Below are positions 53,731-60,795 of a stretch of 64,000 nt of DNA, piece by piece (the stretch's first letter is position 1; each line of letters begins with the position of its first letter). The translations under genes and the position numbers were made by a program. Origin of the DNA: Thermogemmata fonticola (GTDB taxonomy: Bacteria; Planctomycetota; Planctomycetia; Gemmatales; Gemmataceae); assembly GCF_013694095.1 (NCBI RefSeq), contig NZ_JACEFB010000001.1:124001-188000 (forward strand). The letters are read 5' to 3'. Below the pieces are notes generated by a model. It had not been told where the DNA came from. It saw only the letters and a list, made by a program, of their open reading frames with translations, and did no database searches.

Positions 53731-53752
53731 TAGATGCCCCATCGCATAAAGT
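53724..53752 (+). promoter_or_regulatory. Predicted rightward sigma70-type promoter
   Basis: TTGACA (53724-53729, perfect consensus) and TAAAGT (53747-53752) are 17 bases apart. Transcription would start near 53759, about 25 bases before the ribbon-helix-helix ATG at 53784, whose GGGAGG site lies within that leader. This supports that start and argues against the upstream TTG in the same frame. Confidence 0.55.
53733..53745. promoter_or_regulatory. Right operator-like palindrome, in the rightward promoter spacer
   Basis: GATGCCCCATCGC at this place is the exact reverse complement of 13 bases in the left operator-like site. It contains GATG/CATC around CCC and lies between the -35 and -10 of the rightward promoter, the standard place for a repressor. 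The ribbon-helix-helix protein encoded just downstream is the obvious candidate to bind it. Confidence 0.6.
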
Positions 53753-53783
53753 GAAACCTGCCGCACACGGGAGGGCTAAGGCG

Positions 53784-54122
53784 ATGGCAGATCGGGACTT
53801 GCCGCGAGACAGAAAATTCGTGACGTTCCGGCTTTTGCCGGACGATCGAGAGTTGCTCCAGAACCTCGGGAGAGGTCGGGCCGACATCCCGGACCGTCAC
53901 GCGGCCCTGCTCGAACTGGTCGGAATCGTGCAGCGGCAGGAGTACCCCGAGGAGCAGCCGGAACCGGAGCGGCGGTCGATCCGGCTGGGCATCCCGACCG
54001 AACTGGACGAGGCGATCAAGGCCGAGGCAGAGCGGACGGGATCGACCTACATCTCCCTCCTCTTGCGGGCTGCCCGCGAGTACAGGCGGCGGCATCCACT
54101 GCGACGGGGAAGGAGGGATTAG
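53784..54122 (+). CDS. Ribbon-helix-helix-like regulator
   Basis: The 112-residue product ends with SIRLGIPTELDEAIKAEAERTG followed by STYISLLLRAAREYRRR, the strand-helix-helix pattern of CopG/Arc-type DNA-binding proteins. The N-terminal half has another strand-like KFVTFRLLPDDRELLQNLG unit that may also be a ribbon. It is the first gene of the rightward operon, beside two palindromic sites, and may repress both promoters. GGGAGG precedes ATG 53784. The next gene starts 2 bases after its stop codon, so the pair is tightly coupled. Confidence 0.7.
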   Translation: MADRDLPRDRKFVTFRLLPDDRELLQNLGRGRADIPDRHAALLELVGIVQRQEYPEEQPEPERRSIRLGIPTELDEAIKAEAERTGSTYISLLLRAAREYRRRHPLRRGRRD

Positions 54123-54123
54123 G

Positions 54124-56703
54124 GTGGAGAGCGGTTTTGCAACCCTGCCTGGCAGTCTTGCAATTTGCCAGAGTGAAACGGTGCATGAGGTCCCCGAGGC
54201 CCTCGACGTGGACCTGGCCGAGCTTCGTCAGGAGTTGGCCGGCTCGGAGCTAGTGGTGTTCGACTTCGAGACTTCGGGGGTCAGGCCCCGCTTCGCGGTG
54301 GTTGCGGGGATCGGCTTCTACTTCCCGGCATCGCGGCGAGTCTTCTACATCAACTGCAACCACGGCCTGCACGACCCGGACATCCCCCGCTATCCCGAAA
54401 AGAAGGTCGCCGCCGCGATCCGCCCCTTCTTCCGCGACCGGACCAAGCACGCCGTCGCCCACAACGCCACGTTCGATGTCCGCATGCTTTACCGCCTGGG
54501 GATCGACGTGCGGTGCCGCGTCTCCTGCACGATGGTCCTTACCCACCGACTCGATGAGAACCTACGGTCCTTCGGCAGCGGGCAAACCACGCACTACCAC
54601 CTGCCCGCCGTGACTTACGGGTTGAAGGAACTGACCCAGGTATTCTTCCGCTGTAAGCCACCGACACTCCATGACGTGATCGGCGAGCGGAACACCTTGA
54701 ACGCCCCGCCCCGGCTCGTCGCCGACTACTGCCGAATCGACGTGGTAAACACCTATAACCTCTTCAGCCGCTTCCATGCGGTTCTCGGCGTAGGTGACCC
54801 TCTGAACCCGTCGCCTCGCGACCTGCTGCGGCGGCACCTTGACCCGGTGTACCGGCTGGCCGCTGAGATCGACGACCCGAACAACTTGGTGCTGGCTCGC
54901 ATGATGTGGGAAGGCGTCGGCATCGACGCCGCCGAGGCCGTCCGTCAAAGGGACCGCTATCAGCGGTCCATCCAGGCGTGCCGCGACGAAATATGGCGAA
55001 GCCTCAATGTCCGCTGGCCGCTCGAAACTCCGGCGAACGTGCTGCGGGTGATGCGGAGCTTGGGCGTCAAGGACGACCTGAGTTACGACCCCTTCGCCGC
55101 CTACCCGGACCCGAGCGTGGACTGGCGGGTATCGGTCGCCAGTGAAGTCTTGCTCGACGTTTACGAGAGCGTCAACGACCCGTTCAAGCGGCGGATCATG
55201 GCCCTGCTGCTGTCCATGTCACTCATGAAGCAGCGGCTGTCGGCGTTCCTCGACACCCTGCCGGCCAAGGCCCGCTACAGCGGCGACCGGCTCTACCCGG
55301 ACCGCTTCGACAGCACGCTGGTGACGACACGGTTCTCGTCCTCGCCGAACCTCCAGAACCTTCCGGGTAAGGCCGACAAGGAGGAGGCTTGGCAGAGGGA
55401 ACTTCCCAACCCGTGCAAGGAGTACAGCCGAACCCGGAACCTGTTCGTCGCCCGGCCTGGCTGCGTACTGGTGTCCATCGACCTCAAGGCCGCCGAGCCG
55501 AGGTACATGGCCCTCTTGTTCCAGCGGGCCTTGCGAAGCAGGAGCGAGGACTATCTGGATAAGCGTCGGCGTGCCCGTCGGGAGCGGCAGGAACGTTACC
55601 CGGACCTGATGGCCGCCATGCGGCGGTTGCAGGACAAGAGGCCGACGCAGCCCTTCGAGGTCCAGTGGCCGAACATCACCGACGACCCACTCTGGCGGGT
55701 CTTCAAGCACGGCGTGCCCACCGACGACCCCTACAACGCCCTGCTGATCGCGATGGACCCTGCCGGCCACCAGCAGGCCATCGCTCAAGGGTCCGAAAAG
55801 AAGTGGCTCAAGGACAACCGGAATCGAGGCAAGACGGCATTCCTGGCCTTTGCCTACGGGGCGTCCGCCGCAAACCTGGCCCCCCAACTCGGCTGGAGCC
55901 TGGCCCAAACGGAGCAGGCCATCCGCAACATTGAAACCTCCTACCCTACGCTCATCCCGCTGCGGCAACTGACCCTCCTGGAGATGATCCACCTGGGTCA
56001 GGTCGAAAACCTGTGGGGACGCCCCCGCCGGATCAACGGCTACTACCAACTGGCCCGGCCCGAGCCGGTCACGGTCCGCTTCCGGCTCCGGCGACCTACT
56101 CCCCGGTCCTACGTCGCCCGCATCATCCCCCTGGGATCGACCTCACCCGCCCTGAGCCAGAGCGGCAGCCTGGCGGGCGGTGGCGTGCAAGCATTCGTGG
56201 AGCAGTGCTACATCGAGTTGGAGGAGGGAGTTCGCGGCGAGGTCGTCTTGGCCGGCAACCCGGACGGCACACTGGCCTACGCCGCCCGGTCCGACCCGTT
56301 CGTGCGTGCCCCGCACTTCAACAACCCGCCGTTCCGCAACATCAGCTTCTCGCTCATCCGCTGGGTCGAGGACGGCGATGGTCTGCGGCGGCTATTCCCC
56401 CGGCAGGCCCACGCCTGGCGGATGGCGTTCAACTCGCTCTGCCAGGCGACCGGGGCCGACCACCTTCGCTGGATCATGAACAACGTGGACCGGGAGGTTT
56501 CCCTCAAGCCCCGATTCCGGGACTGCAAGCTCGTGCTGACCGTCCACGATTCGCTGGTCTACGAGGTTCCCGAAGAGAAGCTGCAACCGTTCGTGAAGTC
56601 TGCCCGGCAAGTCGCCTGCCGCCAGCCGCCGTGGGCCGACATCGACTTCAAAGTCGAGGTTGAGTGGGGCCGCCGCTTCGGCGAAATGAAGGAATTGCCC
56701 TAA
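54124..56703 (+). CDS. Family A DNA polymerase with 3'-5' exonuclease domain, phage type
   Basis: The 859-residue replicative-type polymerase has no 5'-3' exonuclease domain. The proofreading motifs are VVFDFETSG near 45-53, HNATFDVRMLY near 114-124 and YCRIDVVNTYNL near 205. The polymerase motifs are A: SIDLKAAEPRYMA near 450; B: KTAFLAFAYG near 575; C: LTVHDSLVYEV near 805. The residue four after the motif B Lys, equivalent to E. coli Phe762, appears to be Leu. Inserts occur between motifs A-B and B-C. The GTG start at 54124 follows AAGGAGG. It is the likely replication enzyme of the element, together with the helicase downstream. Confidence 0.9.
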   Translation: MESGFATLPGSLAICQSETVHEVPEALDVDLAELRQELAGSELVVFDFETSGVRPRFAVVAGIGFYFPASRRVFYINCNHGLHDPDIPRYPEKKVAAAIRPFFRDRTKHAVAHNATFDVRMLYRLGIDVRCRVSCTMVLTHRLDENLRSFGSGQTTHYHLPAVTYGLKELTQVFFRCKPPTLHDVIGERNTLNAPPRLVADYCRIDVVNTYNLFSRFHAVLGVGDPLNPSPRDLLRRHLDPVYRLAAEIDDPNNLVLARMMWEGVGIDAAEAVRQRDRYQRSIQACRDEIWRSLNVRWPLETPANVLRVMRSLGVKDDLSYDPFAAYPDPSVDWRVSVASEVLLDVYESVNDPFKRRIMALLLSMSLMKQRLSAFLDTLPAKARYSGDRLYPDRFDSTLVTTRFSSSPNLQNLPGKADKEEAWQRELPNPCKEYSRTRNLFVARPGCVLVSIDLKAAEPRYMALLFQRALRSRSEDYLDKRRRARRERQERYPDLMAAMRRLQDKRPTQPFEVQWPNITDDPLWRVFKHGVPTDDPYNALLIAMDPAGHQQAIAQGSEKKWLKDNRNRGKTAFLAFAYGASAANLAPQLGWSLAQTEQAIRNIETSYPTLIPLRQLTLLEMIHLGQVENLWGRPRRINGYYQLARPEPVTVRFRLRRPTPRSYVARIIPLGSTSPALSQSGSLAGGGVQAFVEQCYIELEEGVRGEVVLAGNPDGTLAYAARSDPFVRAPHFNNPPFRNISFSLIRWVEDGDGLRRLFPRQAHAWRMAFNSLCQATGADHLRWIMNNVDREVSLKPRFRDCKLVLTVHDSLVYEVPEEKLQPFVKSARQVACRQPPWADIDFKVEVEWGRRFGEMKELP

Positions 56704-56706
56704 CCC

Positions 56707-56734
56707 CACGCGGGCACGCCCGCACGCCCGCGTG
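56707..56734. repeat. 9-bp inverted repeat after the polymerase gene
   Basis: CACGCGGGC (56707-56715) and GCCCGCGTG (56726-56734) pair perfectly around a 10-base loop. It is the first of three inverted repeats in the 230-base gap after the polymerase stop. It could be part of a terminator or of an origin-like structure. Confidence 0.55.
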
Positions 56735-56749
56735 CGTTCCCATACTCTA

Positions 56750-56802
56750 GGCGGGTTGCCGCCCGGACCCGACATTCGGTCGGGTCCGGGCGGCAACCCG
56801 CC
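56750..56802. repeat. 24-bp perfect hairpin
   Basis: Arms at 56750-56773 and 56779-56802 are perfect reverse complements around the 5-base loop ATTCG. This is far longer than a normal intrinsic terminator stem, and no T-run follows. It may stop transcription after the polymerase gene, but a perfect long hairpin can also be a single-strand origin or a recognition site for a replication or recombination protein. Confidence 0.85.
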
Positions 56803-56882
56803 GCGTCAGCATCCGGCTGACGCCGCTAACCGCGATACCGAGTCTTGCCAAACTCCCGTGAAAAAGACTCGCTCCCAGCGAG

Positions 56883-56910
56883 GCAGTGGCACGCAAGAGC
56901 ATGCCACTGC
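56883..56910. repeat. 9-bp inverted repeat before the 56.9-kb small gene
   Basis: GCAGTGGCA (56883-56891) and TGCCACTGC (56902-56910) pair perfectly around a 10-base loop. It ends 27 bases before the ATG at 56937, so it lies in or near the 5' leader of that gene and may be an operator. Confidence 0.55.
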
Positions 56911-56936
56911 ACAACTCTGACACGGGAGGGCTTCAC

Positions 56937-57311
56937 ATGGCGAAAACAGGCACCGTACACCGGGTCGTTCCGCTGCCCGAACCACTCCGCGAGGCGATGC
57001 AGAAGGCCCGCGATGCCAAGGGCGAGACGAACGCGGCGTTCGTAGCCGGGGCGGTAGCCGACCACCTTGCCCGCCTGGTCGAGGGGCTGGAGGCCCTCGG
57101 GTATGGCAGGCTTCGGGGGAAACGACGACCCGCCCGGCTACCGTTCTCGGAGGAGGCGGGGACGCTCCAAGCCTTGCGGGAGGCCAGTGACAAGGTACAA
57201 ATTCCGGCAATTCAACTCCTGCTTCTCTGCCTGGCAGCGGCGACGACCGATCAGCCCGCGAAGCCGAAGCGGCGGGGCCGGCGGAAGGCTGTTCGCCCTG
57301 ATGACGAATGA
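56937..57311 (+). CDS. Small hypothetical protein, possible DNA-binding
   Basis: The 124-residue product is not recognised. It begins MAKTGTVHRVVPLPEPLREAMQKA, resembling the strand-helix opening of ribbon-helix-helix proteins, and ends in a basic KPKRRGRRKAVRP tail that could bind DNA. GGGAGGG precedes the ATG at a good distance; a GTG-like upstream extension is less likely. It comes after the hairpin cluster and is followed by a DUF6908-like gene. Confidence 0.6.
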   Translation: MAKTGTVHRVVPLPEPLREAMQKARDAKGETNAAFVAGAVADHLARLVEGLEALGYGRLRGKRRPARLPFSEEAGTLQALREASDKVQIPAIQLLLLCLAAATTDQPAKPKRRGRRKAVRPDDE

Positions 57312-57480
57312 CAGGCAGACGAATCGCTCCCTTCCGAGCGGCCAGTCCGCAGCCGATTCGCCCATCGTCGGCCAGGACCTTCACGCCGAAACCGCTCGCC
57401 GCCACACCCGACTCGGAGACGTGAGGAGTGTCTGGCCCCCTGCCTCTCATCGGTGCCAGTACGGCAAACAGGAGGAGCGG

Positions 57481-57903
57481 ATGAACAATGTCAAACAGAT
57501 CATTGAGCTTCTGGGCGGCTTCGAGCGGCTGATGCACGAGCCAATTCGGCTCACGGTCGAAGGGTTCATGCCCCTGAACATCGAGTACATCGGTACGGGG
57601 CCGCGAGGCGGCCTGCTCTTGTCCATCATGCATCACTACACGCAGCACGGCGACCTCATGCGGGACCCCGACCTAGTGGTAGAGGTCATCCAGGCCGAGG
57701 ATCGGTGGCTGCCGGTGTCGTACCAGCAGGATTCGCTCGGGATCTACCAAGAGGCGGTCAGCGTCGAGGGGGAAAAGCTGGTCGAGCGGTCGCGGCTGGT
57801 GGCCGACCTGCTGCGATTCATGGGGCAGTGGGACCGGAACCTGGGCGAGCAGAGCTTCGTCGAGGCGGCCCGGTCGCTTGGCAAGTCGGAGTCGCCAGAC
57901 TGA
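57481..57903 (+). CDS. DUF6908-like small protein
   Basis: The 140-residue product opens MNNVKQIIELLGGFERLMHE and continues with VEGFMPLNIEYIG, LLLSIMHHYTQHGDLMRDPDLVVEV and VSYQQDSLGIYQEA. It looks like the DUF6908 family known from mobile elements, an identification by memory only. No catalytic motif is evident. AGGAGGAGCGG stands directly before the ATG. The function is unknown. Confidence 0.6.
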   Translation: MNNVKQIIELLGGFERLMHEPIRLTVEGFMPLNIEYIGTGPRGGLLLSIMHHYTQHGDLMRDPDLVVEVIQAEDRWLPVSYQQDSLGIYQEAVSVEGEKLVERSRLVADLLRFMGQWDRNLGEQSFVEAARSLGKSESPD

Positions 57904-58005
57904 AATCGGGCAAGTTTTCGCCATTTTCCGGGCATTCTCGTCGCCGTCTGCCGCTTAAGACAGGGCCGCCCATTGGTTCCTTCGCCTTGAAAGGAGATGC
58001 AGACG

Positions 58006-58266
58006 ATGACGAGTGCGATGCAGACGGTCCTGGAAGTGGCTGAGTGGTGCGACCGGCGAGGGCATCCCCTGCCGGTCCGGGTCCTGGCCGGCATCCTCAA
58101 CGCCGCCGGGCACCGCACATCCTACGGCACGCCCTACCGGGGCCGCCGGGGGACGTACCGGCTGGTCAAGGCGACCTACCGCCGCCTGATGCAGGCCGGG
58201 CGGTCGGCGGAGGCGGCGATGGTCGCCCGGACGTTCACCCGCCCCAACGGGGCCTACGCCTACTGA
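58006..58266 (+). CDS. Small hypothetical protein A, copy 1
   Basis: The 86-residue basic protein (MTSAMQTVLEVAEWCDRRGHPL, then RTSYGTPYRGRRGTYRLVKATYRRL) is not recognised. The motif NAAGHRTSYGTPY recalls a short recombinase-type helix-turn-helix, with Arg-rich character fitting DNA or RNA binding. ATG 57997 touches the AAAGGAG site itself, so ATG 58006 is the usable start. An identical copy is at 58791-59051. Confidence 0.65.
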   Translation: MTSAMQTVLEVAEWCDRRGHPLPVRVLAGILNAAGHRTSYGTPYRGRRGTYRLVKATYRRLMQAGRSAEAAMVARTFTRPNGAYAY

Positions 58267-58291
58267 CGGCCAGCGGGTGATCTAACGAGCC

Positions 58292-58320
58292 GGGGCCGGG
58301 GGACAGCTTACCCCGGCCCC
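58292..58320 (+). other. GC-rich hairpin between genes A and B, copy 1
   Basis: GGGGCCGGGG (58292-58301) and CCCCGGCCCC (58311-58320) form a 10-bp perfect stem with a 9-base loop, 26 bases after gene A. There is no T-run. It may reduce readthrough into gene B. Confidence 0.5.
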
Positions 58321-58348
58321 ATCGCTTTCCTGCAGTTGAGCGTCACCC

Positions 58349-58618
58349 ATGAAGCACGCGATCTACGTCGAGGAAGCCGAAGGGCAGAATCGGTCGGTCG
58401 TCCTCATCGAGGCCGACGATCCGCGAATGGCCCTCCACGCCGCCGCCGACCGCATCATCGCGGTCTACGCCGGGATGCCGCAGAACAGTGGCGTTCCTTA
58501 CGGCAAGCGAGAGGAGAACTGGACGGGCTACCCGCACCCCGCCCTGATCGTGACCGCCTACGGCGGCGACCTGGAGCGGCTCACCGCCTGCACGCTCTGG
58601 GAGGAACTGAGCGACTGA
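58349..58618 (+). CDS. Small hypothetical protein B, copy 1
   Basis: The 89-residue acidic protein (MKHAIYVEEAEGQNRSVVLIEADDPRMAL, then LIVTAYGGDLERLTACTLWEELSD) is soluble and unrecognised. The alternating strand-helix look at the start recalls small antirestriction or dNTP-type accessory folds, but no motif supports this. The upstream region is the GC-rich hairpin. An identical copy is at 59134-59403. Confidence 0.6.
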   Translation: MKHAIYVEEAEGQNRSVVLIEADDPRMALHAAADRIIAVYAGMPQNSGVPYGKREENWTGYPHPALIVTAYGGDLERLTACTLWEELSD

Positions 58619-58790
58619 CCACTTAACGCCGCCCGGTTCGCGGCCACAAGCCGGTGGCCTTGCCGGGTATCGCTCCCCCGAATACTTGACGGCGGGCAGC
58701 CGCTCCCCGAAAATCAACCCTGGAAAGCACTGTCCCCGCTCGCGGGGGCGATCTGGCTTGGTTCCTTCGCCTTGAAAGGAGATGCAGACG

Positions 58791-59051
58791 ATGACGAGTG
58801 CGATGCAGACGGTCCTGGAAGTGGCTGAGTGGTGCGACCGGCGAGGGCATCCCCTGCCGGTCCGGGTCCTGGCCGGCATCCTCAACGCCGCCGGGCACCG
58901 CACATCCTACGGCACGCCCTACCGGGGCCGCCGGGGGACGTACCGGCTGGTCAAGGCGACCTACCGCCGCCTGATGCAGGCCGGGCGGTCGGCGGAGGCG
59001 GCGATGGTCGCCCGGACGTTCACCCGCCCCAACGGGGCCTACGCCTACTGA
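58791..59051 (+). CDS. Small hypothetical protein A, copy 2
   Basis: This gene is identical in protein sequence to the copy at 58006-58266, with the same AAAGGAG site and start choice. Both copies are intact, so gene dosage is doubled if both are expressed. Nothing in its flank differs from copy 1 until after 59542. Confidence 0.65.
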   Translation: MTSAMQTVLEVAEWCDRRGHPLPVRVLAGILNAAGHRTSYGTPYRGRRGTYRLVKATYRRLMQAGRSAEAAMVARTFTRPNGAYAY

Positions 59052-59076
59052 CGGCCAGCGGGTGATCTAACGAGCC

Positions 59077-59105
59077 GGGGCCGGGGGACAGCTTACCCCG
59101 GCCCC
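59077..59105 (+). other. GC-rich hairpin between genes A and B, copy 2
   Basis: This is the same 10-bp GGGGCCGGGG/CCCCGGCCCC stem as in copy 1, shifted by 785 bases. Confidence 0.5.
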
Positions 59106-59133
59106 ATCGCTTTCCTGCAGTTGAGCGTCACCC

Positions 59134-59403
59134 ATGAAGCACGCGATCTACGTCGAGGAAGCCGAAGGGCAGAATCGGTCGGTCGTCCTCATCGAGGCCG
59201 ACGATCCGCGAATGGCCCTCCACGCCGCCGCCGACCGCATCATCGCGGTCTACGCCGGGATGCCGCAGAACAGTGGCGTTCCTTACGGCAAGCGAGAGGA
59301 GAACTGGACGGGCTACCCGCACCCCGCCCTGATCGTGACCGCCTACGGCGGCGACCTGGAGCGGCTCACCGCCTGCACGCTCTGGGAGGAACTGAGCGAC
59401 TGA
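59134..59403 (+). CDS. Small hypothetical protein B, copy 2
   Basis: This gene is identical in protein sequence to the copy at 58349-58618. It is followed by a 354-base stretch without a gene, made of the rest of the repeat and about 214 bases of unique DNA. In the latter, AAGGCCGT (59543-59550) can pair with ACGGCCTT (59588-59595), which is followed by T residues; this might be a weak terminator with a large loop. Confidence 0.6.
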   Translation: MKHAIYVEEAEGQNRSVVLIEADDPRMALHAAADRIIAVYAGMPQNSGVPYGKREENWTGYPHPALIVTAYGGDLERLTACTLWEELSD

Positions 59404-59756
59404 CCACTTAACGCCGCCCGGTTCGCGGCCACAAGCCGGTGGCCTTGCCGGGTATCGCTCCCCCGAATACTTGACGGCGGGCAGCCGCTCCCCGAAAATC
59501 AACCCTGGAAAGCACTGTCCCCGCTCGCGGGGGCGATCTGGCAAGGCCGTTCACACGGCTCCGGCTTTTGCGGCTGGGGGCGGGTGTACGGCCTTTTTGC
59601 GTCTCCGGGCCTTGCGGTCCGGGAAGACGGGAGGGGCCGTCCTGCCTGGGCCTTGCCAGTGCTTTCCACACGACGCAGGACCAGCGGACGGTCCCCTCCC
59701 ACCATTTATGGTACGGCAGCCGAGAGACTAACGCCATTTGGAAGGGAGGGGTTCGC

Positions 59757-60188
59757 ATGGCTCACTTGCCGCCGAAGTTTGCGGTCAAGCTCGGCCTTCA
59801 AGTCGTCGCACTCATCAGCTTCACCCTCCTGGCCGGCTGCGGTTCCTCCGTAGACCCGAAGCGAGCTATCGTCGGCACCTGGCAGGTGGGCGACACCGCC
59901 GAGTGGGTCTTCAACGCGGACGGAACGTCGGTGCAGAAGATGCTCAAGGACGGCAAGGAATCGAAAGGGACGTACAAGATCATCGACGGCGACAAGATCG
60001 ACATGACCTCCGAAAGCGGCGGGCACGTGGTCCAGAGCCAGTACCGTTTCGACGGGAATGATCGACTCATCATCCTCATGGGCGTTTCGGAACGTCCGAC
60101 ACGAATCAGCGAAGCGGCTGGGGCAACTGGACCCCGCCTCCACGGCAAGGGCGGTGGGATCATCGTCAAGCTCAGTCGCAAGGGGTAG
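59757..60188 (+). CDS. Predicted lipoprotein with lipocalin-like small domain
   Basis: The 143-residue product has a lipoprotein signal peptide ending in the lipobox LLAGC, so it should be anchored by lipid at that Cys. The mature part (IVGTWQVGDTAEWVFNADGTSVQKM, then GTYKIIDGDKIDMTSESGG and QSQYRFDGNDRLIIL) has the repeated beta pattern of small lipocalin-like DUF proteins found widely in planctomycetes. GGGAGGGG precedes ATG 59757. It is followed by another lipoprotein gene after 26 bases. It is probably envelope cargo; no partner is evident. Confidence 0.75.
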   Translation: MAHLPPKFAVKLGLQVVALISFTLLAGCGSSVDPKRAIVGTWQVGDTAEWVFNADGTSVQKMLKDGKESKGTYKIIDGDKIDMTSESGGHVVQSQYRFDGNDRLIILMGVSERPTRISEAAGATGPRLHGKGGGIIVKLSRKG

Positions 60189-60214
60189 GGTTCAAACACA
60201 AGAGAGGGGTTCAT

Positions 60215-60610
60215 ATGATGCGATTTGGCTTCTCTGCAACTCGCGATGTTCGGTCGTCATTGGTCGGCTACTGTCTCCTCATCTGCGTCCTGCTGGTAGC
60301 CACCGGCTGCAGCAGTCAGTCGGGGAACGGGAAGGACGGCGGGGGCACGAAAGGCGGACAGAAGGGCCACGTCAACATGACGTTCGAGGAGTTCAAGAAG
60401 AGCCTGTACGGCGATAACTTCGATCCGAAGTCCTGGACGCCCCGGCAGAAGTTCTACGACCAGTTCGGCGAGCCGCTGAAGATCACGGACGTGGGCGACT
60501 CGACGTACCTGTACTATCAGTGCAAGGACGCCACCGCCCGCATCGAGTGCGGTAAGGGCGAATTCAACTACCAGGACACAATCCGGCCCCTGTCCGTGGA
60601 CCGGCAGTAG
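60215..60610 (+). CDS. Predicted lipoprotein
   Basis: The 131-residue product has a hydrophobic signal (LVGYCLLICVLLVATGC) with lipobox VATGC. A Gly/Ser/Lys-rich spacer follows, then a folded part with MTFEEFKKSLYGDNFDPKSWTPRQKFYDQFGEP and YLYYQCKDATARIECGKGEF. The region FDPKSWTPRQKFYDQFGEP suggests a small SmpA/BamE-like fold (short-lipoprotein scaffold), but I am not sure. AGAGAGGGG precedes the ATG. It forms a pair with the lipoprotein just upstream. Confidence 0.7.
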   Translation: MMRFGFSATRDVRSSLVGYCLLICVLLVATGCSSQSGNGKDGGGTKGGQKGHVNMTFEEFKKSLYGDNFDPKSWTPRQKFYDQFGEPLKITDVGDSTYLYYQCKDATARIECGKGEFNYQDTIRPLSVDRQ

Positions 60611-60699
60611 CAGGATTACCGGCCCCAGACCGCACCTGAGCCGCTCGGCACATCTCCTCCTGTTGCGGTCGCCTTTCTGCCGCGACTGTCCTCCGCTCC

Positions 60700-60750
60700 C
60701 GACGCAGAATCGATCACGGCTGACACAGCAGCGTGGCCGATTCTGCGTCG
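60700..60750. repeat. 13-bp inverted repeat
   Basis: CGACGCAGAATCG (60700-60712) and CGATTCTGCGTCG (60738-60750) are perfect reverse complements with a 25-base loop, inside which CACG and CGTG can extend the pairing. It lies 90-140 bases after the second lipoprotein gene and 46 bases before the next start, so it may be a bidirectional operator or a termination or processing hairpin. Confidence 0.65.
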
Positions 60751-60795
60751 TGGACGCGAAGGCCAAAGTGCAAGTAGATTGGCCGAGGAGGGATC

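Larger units (their letters stand above)
57973..58757 (+). repeat. 785-bp tandem duplication, copy 1
   Basis: Copy 1 of a direct repeat. It starts at TTGGTTCCTTCGCC (57973) and ends at 58757, where copy 2 begins with the same bases. All features in it recur at an offset of exactly 785. The encoded proteins in all frames I compared are identical, and I saw no base difference. Confidence 0.93.
58758..59542 (+). repeat. 785-bp tandem duplication, copy 2
   Basis: Copy 2 follows copy 1 without a spacer and ends at 59542, after which the sequence reads AAGGCCG instead of TTGGTTCC. Both copies hold one gene A, one gene B and a GC-rich hairpin. The lack of differences points to a very recent event or an assembly effect. 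Confidence 0.93.

Noticed and set aside
57973-59542. The repeated region as a CRISPR array
   Set aside because: The repeat unit is 785 bp with only two adjacent copies and no spacers, which does not fit a CRISPR array.
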